Positions 39,407-48,185 of a stretch of DNA of 64,000 bases are shown here, piece by piece (position 1 is the stretch's first letter; each line of letters opens with the position of its first letter). The position numbers and the translations under genes are program-made. The DNA is taken from contig NZ_JACIEM010000002.1 of NCBI RefSeq assembly GCF_014196845.1, positions 434,001 to 498,000 on the forward strand, given 5' to 3'. Source of the stretch: Aurantimonas endophytica (lineage in GTDB: Bacteria; Pseudomonadota; Alphaproteobacteria; Rhizobiales; Rhizobiaceae). The notes beneath the pieces were generated by a model. It made no database searches. It worked only from the letters and a program-made list of their open reading frames with translations, and had not been told where the DNA came from.

Positions 39407-40921
39407 ATGCTGTCCGAACGCAAAGCCATTTCGTACCAGACCGCTGATGCGGCCTATTTCGACAAGCGAAGCCTCAAGTAATACGCCGGGGTCTGGTCGC
39501 TGTGGGCGCTCGGTGTCGGCGCGGTGATCTCCGGCCACTATTCCGGCTGGAATCTCGGCCTCGCCTCCGGCGGCTGGGGCGGCATGTTCATCGCCACCAT
39601 CCTCATCGCCATCATGTATCTGGGGCTGACCTTCTCCATCGCCGAGATGTCGCCCGCCCTGCCGCACACCGGCGCCGCCTATTCCTTCGCCCGCACCGCG
39701 ATGGGCCGCTGGGGCGGCTTCATCACCGGTCTCTGCGAGAACGTCGAATACGTGCTGACGCCGGCGGTGATCGTGTTCTTCATCGGCTCGTATCTCACCG
39801 GCATCTTCGAGACGCCAGCCGCCTTCCAGCCGGTCTGGTGGATCGTCGGCTACGTGCTATTCGTCGGCCTCAACGTCGTCGGCGTCGAATTGTCCTTCAA
39901 GGTGACCGTCGTCGTTACGCTGATGGCGCTCGCCGTGCTCGTGATCTTCTGGATTTCGGCGATTCCGAATATCGACTTCGCAGCCAACGCCCTCGACATC
40001 GCACCCGGCGGCGGCCTGCTGGAGGGCGGCAACGGACCCTTCCTACCATTCGGCCTGACCGGCGCCCTGACCGCGCTGCCCTTTGCGGTCTGGCTGTTCC
40101 TCGCCATCGAGCAACTGCCGCTCGCGGCCGAGGAATCGGTCGACCCGAAGCGGGACATGCCGAAGGGGATCCTTCTCGGCATGCTGACGCTGATCGTCTC
40201 CGCCTTCATGATCCTCTTCCTCAACCCCTCTCTGCCCGGCGTCGGCTCCTACGAATTGGGCTCCTCGGGCGAACCATTGCTCGCCGGCTTCAGCGCGATC
40301 TACGGCAGCGGCATCGCCAAGCTGCTCGCGTTCGTCGCGATCATCGGGCTGATCGCCTCCTTCCACACGATCATCTTCGCGCAAGGCCGGCAGATCTACT
40401 CGCTGTCGCGGGCGGGCTACTTTCCGCGGGCGCTGTCCTTGACCCACGACCAACGCAAGACGCCGTATCTCGCCATGGTGGTCGGGGCCTCGGTCGGCCT
40501 CTCCATCATGCTGGTGCTGTTCGTCGGTCTCGGCGCCGACGCCGGCTCGGCGATCATCGGCGGGACGCTGCTCAACATGGCGGTGTTCGGCGCCATGTGC
40601 TCCTACATCGCCCAGGCGATCTCCTTCATCCTCCTGCGCCGCAACCACGCCGACATCGGCCGACCATATCGCAGCCCCTTCGGCATACCGGGGGCGGTCG
40701 CGACGATCGTCATCGCGATGGTCACGCTGGCCTTCCAGCTTTCCGACCCGACCTATCGCGCCGGCGTCATCGGCGTGGCGATCTGGTTCGCTGTCGGCAT
40801 CGCCTATTTCGCGCTGGTCGGCCGGCACCGCCTGATCCTTTCGCCGGAAGAGGAGTTCGCCATCGAACAGGCCGAGCGCCTGAAGGGCGGGGCTGCGCCC
40901 GTCGGGGGCGTCGCCATCTGA
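39407..40921 (+). pseudogene. eat: Ethanolamine permease (APC family) with an in-frame TAA at codon 25
   Basis: From ATG 39407 the frame reads a normal Eat N-terminus (YFDKRSLK), then TAA at 39479-39481, then continues in the same frame as YAGVWSLWALGVGAVISGHY and a complete 12-helix APC transporter to 40921. The interrupted protein would have 504 codons. The longest intact piece starts at GTG 39524 (465 residues) and would lose half of the first membrane helix. Its place after eutBC identifies the substrate. The remainder shows no other damage, so this is a very recent nonsense mutation, a sequencing error, or a gene using a non-standard start. Confidence 0.8.
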
Positions 40922-41044
40922 GGGAGGCTTCACGAAGGGCGGCGACCAGCGCGCCGCCTTTCCCTCCCGCCGCATCTCACTATCTTGCCCTGCCGCGCGT
41001 GCGGCGCTGACCCCGCGTGCTTCAACGACGCGAGGATTGCCGCC

Positions 41045-42025
41045 ATGAAGACGATCAAGCTCGGCCGAACCGGCCTCGACGTGACGCCCATCTGCCTCGG
41101 CTGTATGAGCTACGGCGTGCCGGAAGCCGGCACGCATCCCTGGTCGATGCCGGAGGAGGAGAGCCGGCCCTTCATCCGGCGGGCGATCGAGCTCGGCATC
41201 AATTTCTTCGATACCGCCAACGCCTATTCGGCTGGCACCAGCGAGGAGATCGTCGGCAGGGCGCTGAAGGATTTCGGCCGGCGCGACGAACTGGTCATCG
41301 CCACCAAGGTGTTCAACCGCATGCATGACGGGCCGAACGGGGCAGGCCTGTCGCGCAAGGCGATCATGAGCGAGATCAACAACAGCCTGAAGCGGCTCGG
41401 CACCGACTATGTCGACCTCTACCAGATCCACCGCTGGGACTACGGCACGCCGATCGAGGAGACGCTCGAGGCGCTGCACGACGTGGTGAAGGCGGGCAAG
41501 GCCCGCTATATCGGCGCGTCCTCGATGTATGCCTGGCAGTTCGCCAAGGCCCTGCACCTGTCCGACAGGCACGGCTGGGCCCGCTTCGTGACCATGCAGA
41601 ACCACCTCAACCTGCTCTATCGCGAGGAAGAGCGCGAGATGCTGCCGCTCTGCCGTGACGAGGGGATTGCGGTGATCCCGTGGTCGCCGCTGGCGCGCGG
41701 TCGGCTGACCCGGCCGTGGGGCGAGGCGACCAACCGCACGGAGACCGACGAGGTCGGCAAGGCGCTCTACAAGGCGCATGAAGAGGCCGACAAGGGCGTG
41801 ATCGAGGCAGTCGGCGAGATCGCCGCTTCGCGCGGGGTGCCGCGCGCCCAGGTGGCGCTCGCCTGGGTGCGGCAGAAGCCCGGCGTCACCGCGCCCATCG
41901 TCGGCGCAACCAGGATGCAGCATCTCGACGATGCCGTGGCCGCACTCGGGGTCGAGCTGACCGGGGAGGAAATCGCAGCGCTGGAAGCGCCCTATCTCCC
42001 GCGCCCGGTAGCCGGTTTTCGCTGA
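41045..42025 (+). CDS. Aldo/keto reductase
   Basis: A 326-residue NADPH-dependent oxidoreductase of the aldo/keto reductase fold. The catalytic tetrad is visible: Asp and Tyr in FFDTANAYSAGTSEEIVG (near 54-71), Lys in VIATKVF (near 85) and His in YQIHRWDYG (near 128). It resembles the YajO/YghZ-like group. The start at ATG 41045 gives MKTIKLGRTGLDVTPICLGC, typical for the family, although the open frame runs 20 codons further up. The physiological substrate is unknown. It is a single gene between eat and the ATP synthase genes. Confidence 0.9.
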   Translation: MKTIKLGRTGLDVTPICLGCMSYGVPEAGTHPWSMPEEESRPFIRRAIELGINFFDTANAYSAGTSEEIVGRALKDFGRRDELVIATKVFNRMHDGPNGAGLSRKAIMSEINNSLKRLGTDYVDLYQIHRWDYGTPIEETLEALHDVVKAGKARYIGASSMYAWQFAKALHLSDRHGWARFVTMQNHLNLLYREEEREMLPLCRDEGIAVIPWSPLARGRLTRPWGEATNRTETDEVGKALYKAHEEADKGVIEAVGEIAASRGVPRAQVALAWVRQKPGVTAPIVGATRMQHLDDAVAALGVELTGEEIAALEAPYLPRPVAGFR

Positions 42026-42142
42026 GCTCGCCCCGGTATCGGGCCGGCCGCAATGAAGCGTGCGTGATTGACGGCAAACCAGCATGGTGCCTAGCGTCGC
42101 TCCGGCTCACCCGCCATGGGTGAAGAGGCGAGGCGAGTGACG

Positions 42143-42523
42143 ATGGCCGACAATCCCAACGACCCCGATCCGACGCTTCTGCCGGTGGACGATGCGGCGC
42201 TGGCCGCCCGTCGGGAGGCGCTGGCGAGGCGAATCGCCGAGCAGCGCAAGCGGCTTCCGGAGAACCGCGAGGCGCCTGATCGGTCCCAGGGAATGCAGGG
42301 CATCGCGCAGGGATTGAAGATAGCCAGCGAATTTGTCGCGGGCATCCTGGTCGGCACGGCGATCGGCTATCTGATCGACACGCTGGCCGGCACCTCGCCG
42401 TTCGGGCTCATCATCTTCCTGATGATCGGCTTCGCCGCAGGCGTCCTCAACGTCATCCGCGGGGCCTCCGCCAAAGGTCCGGCAGGAGGAATGCCGGGAG
42501 ACGGGACCGGCAAGCCGGATTGA
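42143..42523 (+). CDS. atpI: ATP synthase accessory protein AtpI
   Basis: A 126-residue membrane protein that assists assembly of the F0 c-ring and heads F0 operons. The N-terminal 55 residues are charged and helical, followed by two hydrophobic helices around [20 protein letters not shown] and [21 protein letters not shown] chose ATG 42143 (MADNPND); an in-frame ATG at 42116 adds nine residues and is equally possible. It precedes atpB by 106 bases. Confidence 0.88.
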   Translation: MADNPNDPDPTLLPVDDAALAARREALARRIAEQRKRLPENREAPDRSQGMQGIAQGLKIASEFVAGILVGTAIGYLIDTLAGTSPFGLIIFLMIGFAAGVLNVIRGASAKGPAGGMPGDGTGKPD

Positions 42524-42629
42524 GCGCCTGCAGCAAAGTCTGCCGCGGGGTGTTGCGAAGCGGAGTTCGGGACGCTATTGGGCATGGCGGCCCTCGCCGG
42601 GTAGCGAATGTGACGAAGGACCACTGAGT

Positions 42630-43388
42630 TTGGCGACCAACCCGACCGATCCGATCCACCAGTTCGTGATTTCCAGCATCGTTCCGATCGAGATCGGCGG
42701 GCTCGATTTCTCGTTCACCAATTCCGCCCTGTTCATGGTGGTCACGGTCGCGCTGACGACGGCGCTGCTCTATTACTCGACCCGCGGCCGCGGCCTGGTG
42801 CCGAACCGCATGCAGTCGGTCACCGAGCTCTCCTATGAATTCATAGCGAACATGCTGCGCGATGCCGCCGGCTCCGGGGGGATGCGCTTCTTTCCCTTCG
42901 TGTTCTCGCTGTTCATGTTCATCCTGGTCGCCAACCTGCTCGGGATGGTGCCGTACTTCTTCACCGTGACCAGCCACCTGATCGTCACCTTCGCGCTTTC
43001 CCTCCTGGTGATCGGCGTCGTGGTGGTCTACGGGCTCAAGAAGAACGGCCTCGGCTTCTTCAAGCTGTTCGTGCCTTCCGGCGTACCGGCGATCCTCGTC
43101 CCGCTGGTGGTGATCATCGAGCTGGTGTCGTTCCTGTCCCGGCCGGTTTCGCTCTCGGTTCGTCTCTTCGCCAACATGCTGGCGGGCCACATCACGCTGA
43201 AAGTGTTCTCCGGCTTCATCGTGTCGATGACGGCCATGGGCGCCCTCGGCATCGGCGGTGCCATCCTGCCGCTCTTCATGACCGTCGCTCTGACGGCTCT
43301 CGAATTCCTGGTCGCCGCGTTGCAAGCCTACGTCTTCGCGGTCCTGACCTGCATGTATCTCAACGACGCGATCCATCCAGGCCACTAA
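42630..43388 (+). CDS. atpB: ATP synthase F0 subunit a
   Basis: A 252-residue proton-channel subunit. The essential Arg lies in [20 protein letters not shown] near 172-191, and the C-terminal helix ends [18 protein letters not shown]. The start is TTG 42630 with GAAGGA about ten bases upstream; no suitable ATG exists before the conserved [17 protein letters not shown]. It functions with the c-ring (atpE) to convert proton flow to rotation. The F1 genes are not adjacent, as usual for alphaproteobacteria, where F0 and F1 form separate operons. Confidence 0.96.
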   Translation: MATNPTDPIHQFVISSIVPIEIGGLDFSFTNSALFMVVTVALTTALLYYSTRGRGLVPNRMQSVTELSYEFIANMLRDAAGSGGMRFFPFVFSLFMFILVANLLGMVPYFFTVTSHLIVTFALSLLVIGVVVVYGLKKNGLGFFKLFVPSGVPAILVPLVVIIELVSFLSRPVSLSVRLFANMLAGHITLKVFSGFIVSMTAMGALGIGGAILPLFMTVALTALEFLVAALQAYVFAVLTCMYLNDAIHPGH

Positions 43389-43464
43389 GACGTCTCCAGG
43401 ATAACCCAGGGGCGGCCGTCCAGCCGCCACATCAGCCGCAATCGAAATTTCAAAGGAGTTTGAC

Positions 43465-43692
43465 ATGGACGCGGAAGCAGCAAGATACATCGGTGCCGGC
43501 CTCGCATGCTTCGGCATGGCTGGAACCGCCCTCGGTCTCGGCAACATGTTCGCCGCCTACCTCTCGGGCGCACTGCGCAACCCGTCGGCCGCGGACGGCC
43601 AGTTCGGCCGCCTGATCTTCGGCTTCGCCGTCACGGAAGCGCTCGGCATCTTCTCGCTGCTGATCGCGCTTCTGCTGCTCTTCGCCGTCTGA
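43465..43692 (+). CDS. atpE: ATP synthase F0 subunit c
   Basis: A 75-residue hairpin proteolipid that forms the rotating ring. Helix 1 includes IGAGLACFGMAGTALGLGNM, the polar loop is LRNPSAADGQFGR, and helix 2 carries the proton-binding Glu in FAVTEALGIFSLLIALLLL. AGGAG precedes the ATG. An Ala in place of the Gly-rich loop ends is within normal variation. Confidence 0.97.
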   Translation: MDAEAARYIGAGLACFGMAGTALGLGNMFAAYLSGALRNPSAADGQFGRLIFGFAVTEALGIFSLLIALLLLFAV

Positions 43693-43762
43693 TCCAAGCA
43701 GCCACTGAAGACGAACCGGCCGGCGGCAGTTCCTGTCGCCGGTCCGTTTGCCGGAGCCCTCG

Positions 43763-44368
43763 ATGTTCGTAAGCCAAGCCTTCGCGCAGACCGAATCGCC
43801 GGATGCCGTCGTCGTTCCGCCCGTAGATCCGGCGGCGCCGGTCACTGGCGAGGTCGTGCATGTCGAGGAAGGTCACGAGGGCGGCTTCCCGCCGTTCGAG
43901 ACCGAATATTTCCCCTCGCAGCTGCTCTGGCTGGCGATCACTTTCGGCATTTTCTATCTCGTCCTGAAGAAGGTGATCCTGCCGCGGATCGCCGGAATCC
44001 TCGAAAACCGCCGCGATCGCATCGCCCTCGACCTCGAGGCTGCCGATCGCATGCGCGCCGACGCCGACGAGGCGCAGGCCGCCTACGAGCAGGAACTGAC
44101 CGAAGCCCGCGACCGGGCTCACAAGATTGCGCTCGAAGCCAAGGAATCGGCCCGCGCCGATGCCGAGAGCGAGCGCAAGCGCATCGACGGCGAACTGGAC
44201 GGCAAGCTCGGCGCCGCACAGGTCCGGATCGACGACATCAAGCGCGAGGCGCTGAAGGATGTTGGGGCCATCGCGGAGGACGCGACCGACGCGATCCTGC
44301 GTGAAGTCGCGCGCATCGATGCCCCGCGCGCGGAAATCGCTGGCGCGGTCAACGCGGTTCGGAGCTGA
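43763..44368 (+). CDS. atpF': ATP synthase F0 subunit b'
   Basis: A 201-residue peripheral-stalk subunit, the b' form found together with b in alphaproteobacteria. A 45-residue acidic N-terminus precedes one membrane helix (YFPSQLLWLAITFGIFYLVL), then a long charged coiled coil to the end. I chose ATG 43763 (MFVSQAFAQ); a TTG five codons upstream is possible. It is followed seven bases later by atpF, making the b/b' pair. Confidence 0.93.
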   Translation: MFVSQAFAQTESPDAVVVPPVDPAAPVTGEVVHVEEGHEGGFPPFETEYFPSQLLWLAITFGIFYLVLKKVILPRIAGILENRRDRIALDLEAADRMRADADEAQAAYEQELTEARDRAHKIALEAKESARADAESERKRIDGELDGKLGAAQVRIDDIKREALKDVGAIAEDATDAILREVARIDAPRAEIAGAVNAVRS

Positions 44369-44375
44369 CACGGCC

Positions 44376-44855
44376 ATGATGGACAATTCATTCTGGGCCT
44401 TTGTCGGCCTCATCCTGTTCTTCGTCATCATCTGGTACGTCCGCGCGCCGCAGAAGGTCGGTAAGACCCTCGACGACCGCGCGGTGCGAATCCGCCAGGA
44501 GATCGAGGAAGCGCGCGAGCTGAAGGAAGAGGCCAAGCAGCAGCTGGCCGAATACCAGCGTCGCCGGCGCGAGGCCGAGGTCGAGGCACAGGACATTCTC
44601 GCCGCGGCCAAGCGCGAGGCAGCCCTGATGCTCGAGGATGCGCAGCGGCGCAACGAGGAATACATCACCCGGCGCACCGCCATGGCGGAGGCGAAGATCG
44701 CTCAGGCCGAGACCGATGCCATCGCCGAAGTCCGCGCCTCTGCGGTCGATCTCGCCGTCGAGGCTGCGGCGAAGATCCTCGCGGATCGCCAGGCGGCCGA
44801 GGGTGGCCGGTTCATCAACGAATCGATCGCCGCGGTCCGCAAGAACCTCAACTAA
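44376..44855 (+). CDS. atpF: ATP synthase F0 subunit b
   Basis: A 159-residue stator subunit. An N-terminal membrane helix (FWAFVGLILFFVIIWYV) is followed by a continuous charged coiled coil that links F0 to F1 with b'. The start is ATG 44376 or the adjacent ATG 44379. The open frame extends upstream within atpF', but that part is not protein-like. It is the last gene of the F0 operon, and an intrinsic terminator follows 45 bases later. Confidence 0.93.
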   Translation: MMDNSFWAFVGLILFFVIIWYVRAPQKVGKTLDDRAVRIRQEIEEARELKEEAKQQLAEYQRRRREAEVEAQDILAAAKREAALMLEDAQRRNEEYITRRTAMAEAKIAQAETDAIAEVRASAVDLAVEAAAKILADRQAAEGGRFINESIAAVRKNLN

Positions 44856-44899
44856 GGCGTCGGGCAGCGGTCGCTGCGTTCCGTTCCACCGCTGATTGA

Positions 44900-44923
44900 G
44901 GGCCGCCCAGAGGCGGCCCTTTT
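44900..44923 (+). terminator. Intrinsic terminator of the atp F0 operon
   Basis: GGGCCGCC at 44900-44907 and GGCGGCCC at 44912-44919 form a perfect 8-bp stem with a four-base loop. TTTT follows directly, then GC and another TTT. It is placed 45 bases after the atpF stop. Confidence 0.8.
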
Positions 44924-45007
44924 GCTTTGGGGGGCAGGTAAAGCAGGCGGTGGGCTATTGTGGCTGGCTTTTGCGAGCCGCCGCCTCGCCGGGACGTCTC
45001 GGCCGTT

Positions 45008-45685
45008 CTACTCGGCCGCGTCGAGCAGGTCCGGCCGAAGCGGCCTGAAGCTCATGCGATGCAGCGGCGTCGGCCCGAGCCGGGCGATGGCCGAGAGGTG
45101 CTCCGCCGTCGCGTAGCCGACATGGCGGGAGAAGCCGTACCCGGCATAGGTCGGGCAGGCGCGGTGCATCATCCGGTCGCGCGTGACCTTGGCGACGATC
45201 GACGCGGCTGCGATCGACAGGCTCAGCGCGTCCCCGCCGATGACCGCAGTCCCGGGGCAGCGCAGGCGCGGCGGAACGTCCCGCCCGTCGATCAAAACGT
45301 GGCATGGCGGGTCGCCGAGCGCGTGCAGCGCTCGCCGCATTGCCAGAAGTGTCGCGCCGCGAATGTTCAGGACATCGATCTCGCGGGCGCTGGCCGACGC
45401 GATGCCCACCCAGGCGCTCGCGACGATCTCGCCGAACAGCCGCTCGCGCTCGGCCCGCTCGAGCTTCTTGGAATCATCGAGGCCCTGCGGCAGCCGCGAG
45501 GGATCGAGGATGACCGCTGCCGCCACCACGGGGCCGGCGAGCGGGCCGCGACCGGCCTCGTCGATGCCGGCGACGCAGCGGGCACCGGAGCCCAGCAGCC
45601 GGTCCTCGCGCGTGAAGTCGGGCCCGACCGCCCTGGCGGCCTGTCCCTTGGAAGGAGCGGGAGAATCGGATGAACGGCGAGCCAT
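45008..45685 (-). CDS. rnhB: Ribonuclease HII
   Basis: A 225-residue RNase H-fold nuclease that removes ribonucleotides and RNA primers from [23 protein letters not shown] near 39-58 carries the catalytic Asp-Glu pair, DDSKKL near 70-75 is the conserved loop, and [13 protein letters not shown] near 128 and [19 protein letters not shown] near 151 hold the other motifs. I chose ATG 45685 ([12 protein letters not shown]), the start used by rhizobial homologues; ATGs at 45706 and 45721 are possible, the former with a GGAGA-like site. It lies downstream of the radical SAM gene on the same strand. Confidence 0.93.
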   Translation of the reverse strand: MARRSSDSPAPSKGQAARAVGPDFTREDRLLGSGARCVAGIDEAGRGPLAGPVVAAAVILDPSRLPQGLDDSKKLERAERERLFGEIVASAWVGIASASAREIDVLNIRGATLLAMRRALHALGDPPCHVLIDGRDVPPRLRCPGTAVIGGDALSLSIAAASIVAKVTRDRMMHRACPTYAGYGFSRHVGYATAEHLSAIARLGPTPLHRMSFRPLRPDLLDAAE

Positions 45686-45811
45686 GTTGCGGCAAGACTC
45701 GCGCATTCTCCGATTCTCCACAAGCCTCGCCGACCACGGGGTGAGGGATCGACGAGCCCTGGCCGGACCAGGGGTGGCGGTCCGGCCGAGACGTGGGGGC
45801 GAAGGCCCGGC

Positions 45812-46969
45812 CTAAAGCAGCGCCAGCTGCACGCCGGTTCCCCGCGGCGGCGTGAACAGATCGCAGCGCAGCTTGGTGCGCTCCTCGTTGAGGCCGAGGC
45901 GTCGCGCCGTCATCTCGAAGCGCCGCCGGATCTGGAAGGCGTAGGGTCCGGTGCCGCGCATCCGCTTGCCCCACTCGGCGTCGTAGTCCTTGCCGTCGCG
46001 CATCGAGCGCAGCAGCGACAGCACGTGCCGGTAGCGGTTGGGGTAGTGGCGCAGGAGCCATTCCTTGAACAGCGGCGACACTTCCAGCGGCAGGCGCAGC
46101 AGCACGTAGCCGATTTCCCGCGCGCCGGCCGACTGGGCCGAATCGAGAACCCTCTCGATCTCCGAATCAGTCAGCCCGGGAATGATCGGCGCCATCATCA
46201 CCATGGCCGGAATGCCGGCCTCGGTGAGCGCCTTGACCGCCTCAAGGCGCTTGCCGGGCGTGGCAGCGCGCGGCTCCATCGTGCGCGCGAGGCTGCGGTC
46301 GAGCGTCGTCACCGACAGTGCCACCTTGGCGAGCCCCTTGGCCGCCATGCGCGACAGGATGTCGATGTCGCGCGTCACCAGCGCCGACTTCGTGACGATG
46401 CCGACGGGATGGTTCGCCGCCTCCAGCACCTCCAGGACCTCGCGCATGATCCGCCAGGTCTTCTCCACCGGCTGATACGGGTCGGTATTGGTGCCGATGG
46501 CGATCGAGCGGACCTCGTAGCCGGGCTTGGAGAGCTCGCGCTCCAGGAGCTCCGCCGCGTTCGGCTTGGCGAACAGCTTCGATTCGAAGTCGAGCCCGGG
46601 CGACATGCCCATATAGGCATGGGTCGGCCGGGCGAAGCAGTAGACGCAGCCATGCTCGCAGCCCCGGTAGGGGTTGATAGAGCGGTCGAACGAGATGTCC
46701 GGCGAGCTGTTGCGGGTGATGATCGTCTTCGGCGATTCGACCTGCACTTCGGTCTTGAACGGCGGCAGTTCCTCGAGACTCTTCCAGCCGTCGTCGAATG
46801 CAACGCGCGCGAACGGCTCGTAGCGCCCGCTCGGATTGATCCCGGCGCCACGGCCGCGCCGCCGCATCCGGTCGACCCTGAGGCCCGACCCGTCGATCAA
46901 CTGGTTGGCGATCTCGACGCCGTTCGCCGAAGCGAACGCCGCGCGGTCCGCGTGGCTGACGTCCTGCAT
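45812..46969 (-). CDS. PA0069-family radical SAM protein (SplB-like)
   Basis: A 385-residue radical SAM protein resembling spore photoproduct lyase. The cluster motif is YRGCEHGCVYCFARP, with the CX3CX2C Cys residues near position 85-92. The family N-terminus (RMRRRGRGAGINPSGRYEPF) and SIAIGTNTDPYQPVEK are clear. ATG 46969 has AAGGA eight bases upstream; the open frame continues 43 codons further, across the LexA box. The reaction is unknown. An SOS-type operator precedes it, which favours a DNA-damage role. rnhB follows on the same strand after 126 bases. Confidence 0.9.
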   Translation of the reverse strand: MQDVSHADRAAFASANGVEIANQLIDGSGLRVDRMRRRGRGAGINPSGRYEPFARVAFDDGWKSLEELPPFKTEVQVESPKTIITRNSSPDISFDRSINPYRGCEHGCVYCFARPTHAYMGMSPGLDFESKLFAKPNAAELLERELSKPGYEVRSIAIGTNTDPYQPVEKTWRIMREVLEVLEAANHPVGIVTKSALVTRDIDILSRMAAKGLAKVALSVTTLDRSLARTMEPRAATPGKRLEAVKALTEAGIPAMVMMAPIIPGLTDSEIERVLDSAQSAGAREIGYVLLRLPLEVSPLFKEWLLRHYPNRYRHVLSLLRSMRDGKDYDAEWGKRMRGTGPYAFQIRRRFEMTARRLGLNEERTKLRCDLFTPPRGTGVQLALL

Positions 46970-47030
46970 GGCCTGATCCTTCCGGTCCGAACCTCGGTGG
47001 ACTGTGAACAAATACCTAATACCCAAGGGA

Positions 47031-47045
47031 GAACAATACAAGAAC
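47031..47045. promoter_or_regulatory. LexA (SOS) box between the PA0069-type gene and a glycosyltransferase-like gene
   Basis: GAAC at 47031-47034 and GAAC at 47042-47045 are seven bases apart, an exact complement of GTTC-N7-GTTC. On the minus strand it reads TTGTTCTTGTATTGTTCTCC, where TTGTTC or TTGTAT could be a -35 and TATTAG or TAGGTA a -10 for the radical SAM gene. It is the second exact LexA-type box in the window. Confidence 0.7.
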
Positions 47046-47090
47046 AAAATGGTTGCTGGCCAGGAATGCGGCGCTCGGCTATCGAGGGCG

Positions 47091-47627
47091 ATGCTCACTG
47101 TGCTGATGGAATGCGGGGCGGACGATCAGGGCGTGGCGGCGACGCTGGCGACGCTGGTTCCCGGCGCCGTCGAGGGCGTTGTCCGCGAGGTAGTGCTGGT
47201 CGACCGGGAGATGTCGCCGGATAGCCGCAAGGTCGCCGACCACGCCGGCTGCCGCATCGTCGCGGCCGGGGATCTGCGTCAGGCGGTGGCGGCGGCGCGG
47301 GGCGAGTGGCTGCTACTGCTGGAGCCAGGTGCGCGGCTGCAGCCCGGCTGGATCGAGGCGGTGATCGAGCACGCTGACGCGGTCGCCCGCGGCAATGCCC
47401 GCAACCCGGCGGCGCGCTTCTCGCGGTCGCGGGCGGATCGCCCGAGCCTCTTCGGTCGGCTGCGCCAGTCGCGCAGTGCCCTCGTCGAAGGTTTTTTGAT
47501 GCCGAAGCAGCAGGCCGTTGGACGCGCCCAAGCGGCTTCCAGCCTGGAAGCCATGGCCAAGGGCGTCGCGGTCGTCACGCTGCCGGCAGACATCCGCCCC
47601 GCCCCGCGTCAGCGCCGACGGAGCTGA
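47091..47627 (+). CDS. Small glycosyltransferase-2-like protein
   Basis: A 178-residue protein with the first half of a GT2-like Rossmann fold: MLTVLMECGADDQGVAATLA, VVREVVLVDREMSPDSRKVA and GEWLLLLEPGARLQPGWIEA. The last corresponds to the DxD-region strand, but the DxD itself is not clear. Full GT2 enzymes are longer, so it may be a short, possibly non-catalytic family. ATG 47091 gives a typical start; in-frame ATGs at 47004 and 47049 also exist. It is divergent from the PA0069-type gene, sharing the LexA box region. Function unknown. Confidence 0.65.
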   Translation: MLTVLMECGADDQGVAATLATLVPGAVEGVVREVVLVDREMSPDSRKVADHAGCRIVAAGDLRQAVAAARGEWLLLLEPGARLQPGWIEAVIEHADAVARGNARNPAARFSRSRADRPSLFGRLRQSRSALVEGFLMPKQQAVGRAQAASSLEAMAKGVAVVTLPADIRPAPRQRRRS

Positions 47628-47639
47628 CCTCCCATCAAA

Positions 47640-48185
47640 TCAGGTCGAACGGCCGCCCCGCCGAAGGTGCTCGTCGAGCCGCGGCATGATCTCGACGAAG
47701 TTGCAGGGCTTGTGCCGGTAGTCGAGCTGCGGCTCGAGGATGTGGTCCCACCCGTCGCGGCAGGCGCCGGGCGAACCCGGCAGGGCGAAGACGAAGGTCG
47801 CGTTGATCACGCCGCCGGTCGCCCGCGACTGGATCGTCGAGACGCCGATCTTGTCGTAGGAGATCCGGTGGAAGACCGTCGAGAAGCCCTCCATGCGCTT
47901 TTCGAACAGCGGCTCGAGCGCTTCCGGCGTCACGTCGCGGCCGGTGAAGCCCGTCCCGCCGGTGGTGATCACCACGTCCACATCGGTGCGGCTGCACCAA
48001 TCCTGCACGACAGCCTGGATCGCGTCGACGTCGTCGGTGACGATCTGCCGGTCGGCGAGGCGGTGGCCATTGGCGGTGAGGCGCTCGACCAGCACCGCGC
48101 CCGAGCGGTCTTCTTCCAGGCTCCGGGTGTCGGAGACGGTCAGGATGGCGATCGCCAGGGGAATGAAGGCGCGTTCGTCGCTCAT
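47640..48185 (-). CDS. moaB: Molybdenum cofactor biosynthesis protein MoaB/MogA
   Basis: A 181-residue protein of the molybdopterin adenylyltransferase family. IAILTVSDTRSLEEDRSGAV at about 13-32 and VVITTGGTGFTGRDVTPEAL at about 71-90 are the molybdopterin-binding signatures. DKIGVSTIQSRATGGVIN near 112 completes the fold. ATG 48185 overlaps the ispE stop (ATGA). It is the last gene of a minus-strand run beginning at the polyprenyl synthase. Why Moco synthesis joins isoprenoid genes is not obvious; the link may be only shared transcription. Confidence 0.93.
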   Translation of the reverse strand: MSDERAFIPLAIAILTVSDTRSLEEDRSGAVLVERLTANGHRLADRQIVTDDVDAIQAVVQDWCSRTDVDVVITTGGTGFTGRDVTPEALEPLFEKRMEGFSTVFHRISYDKIGVSTIQSRATGGVINATFVFALPGSPGACRDGWDHILEPQLDYRHKPCNFVEIMPRLDEHLRRGGRST

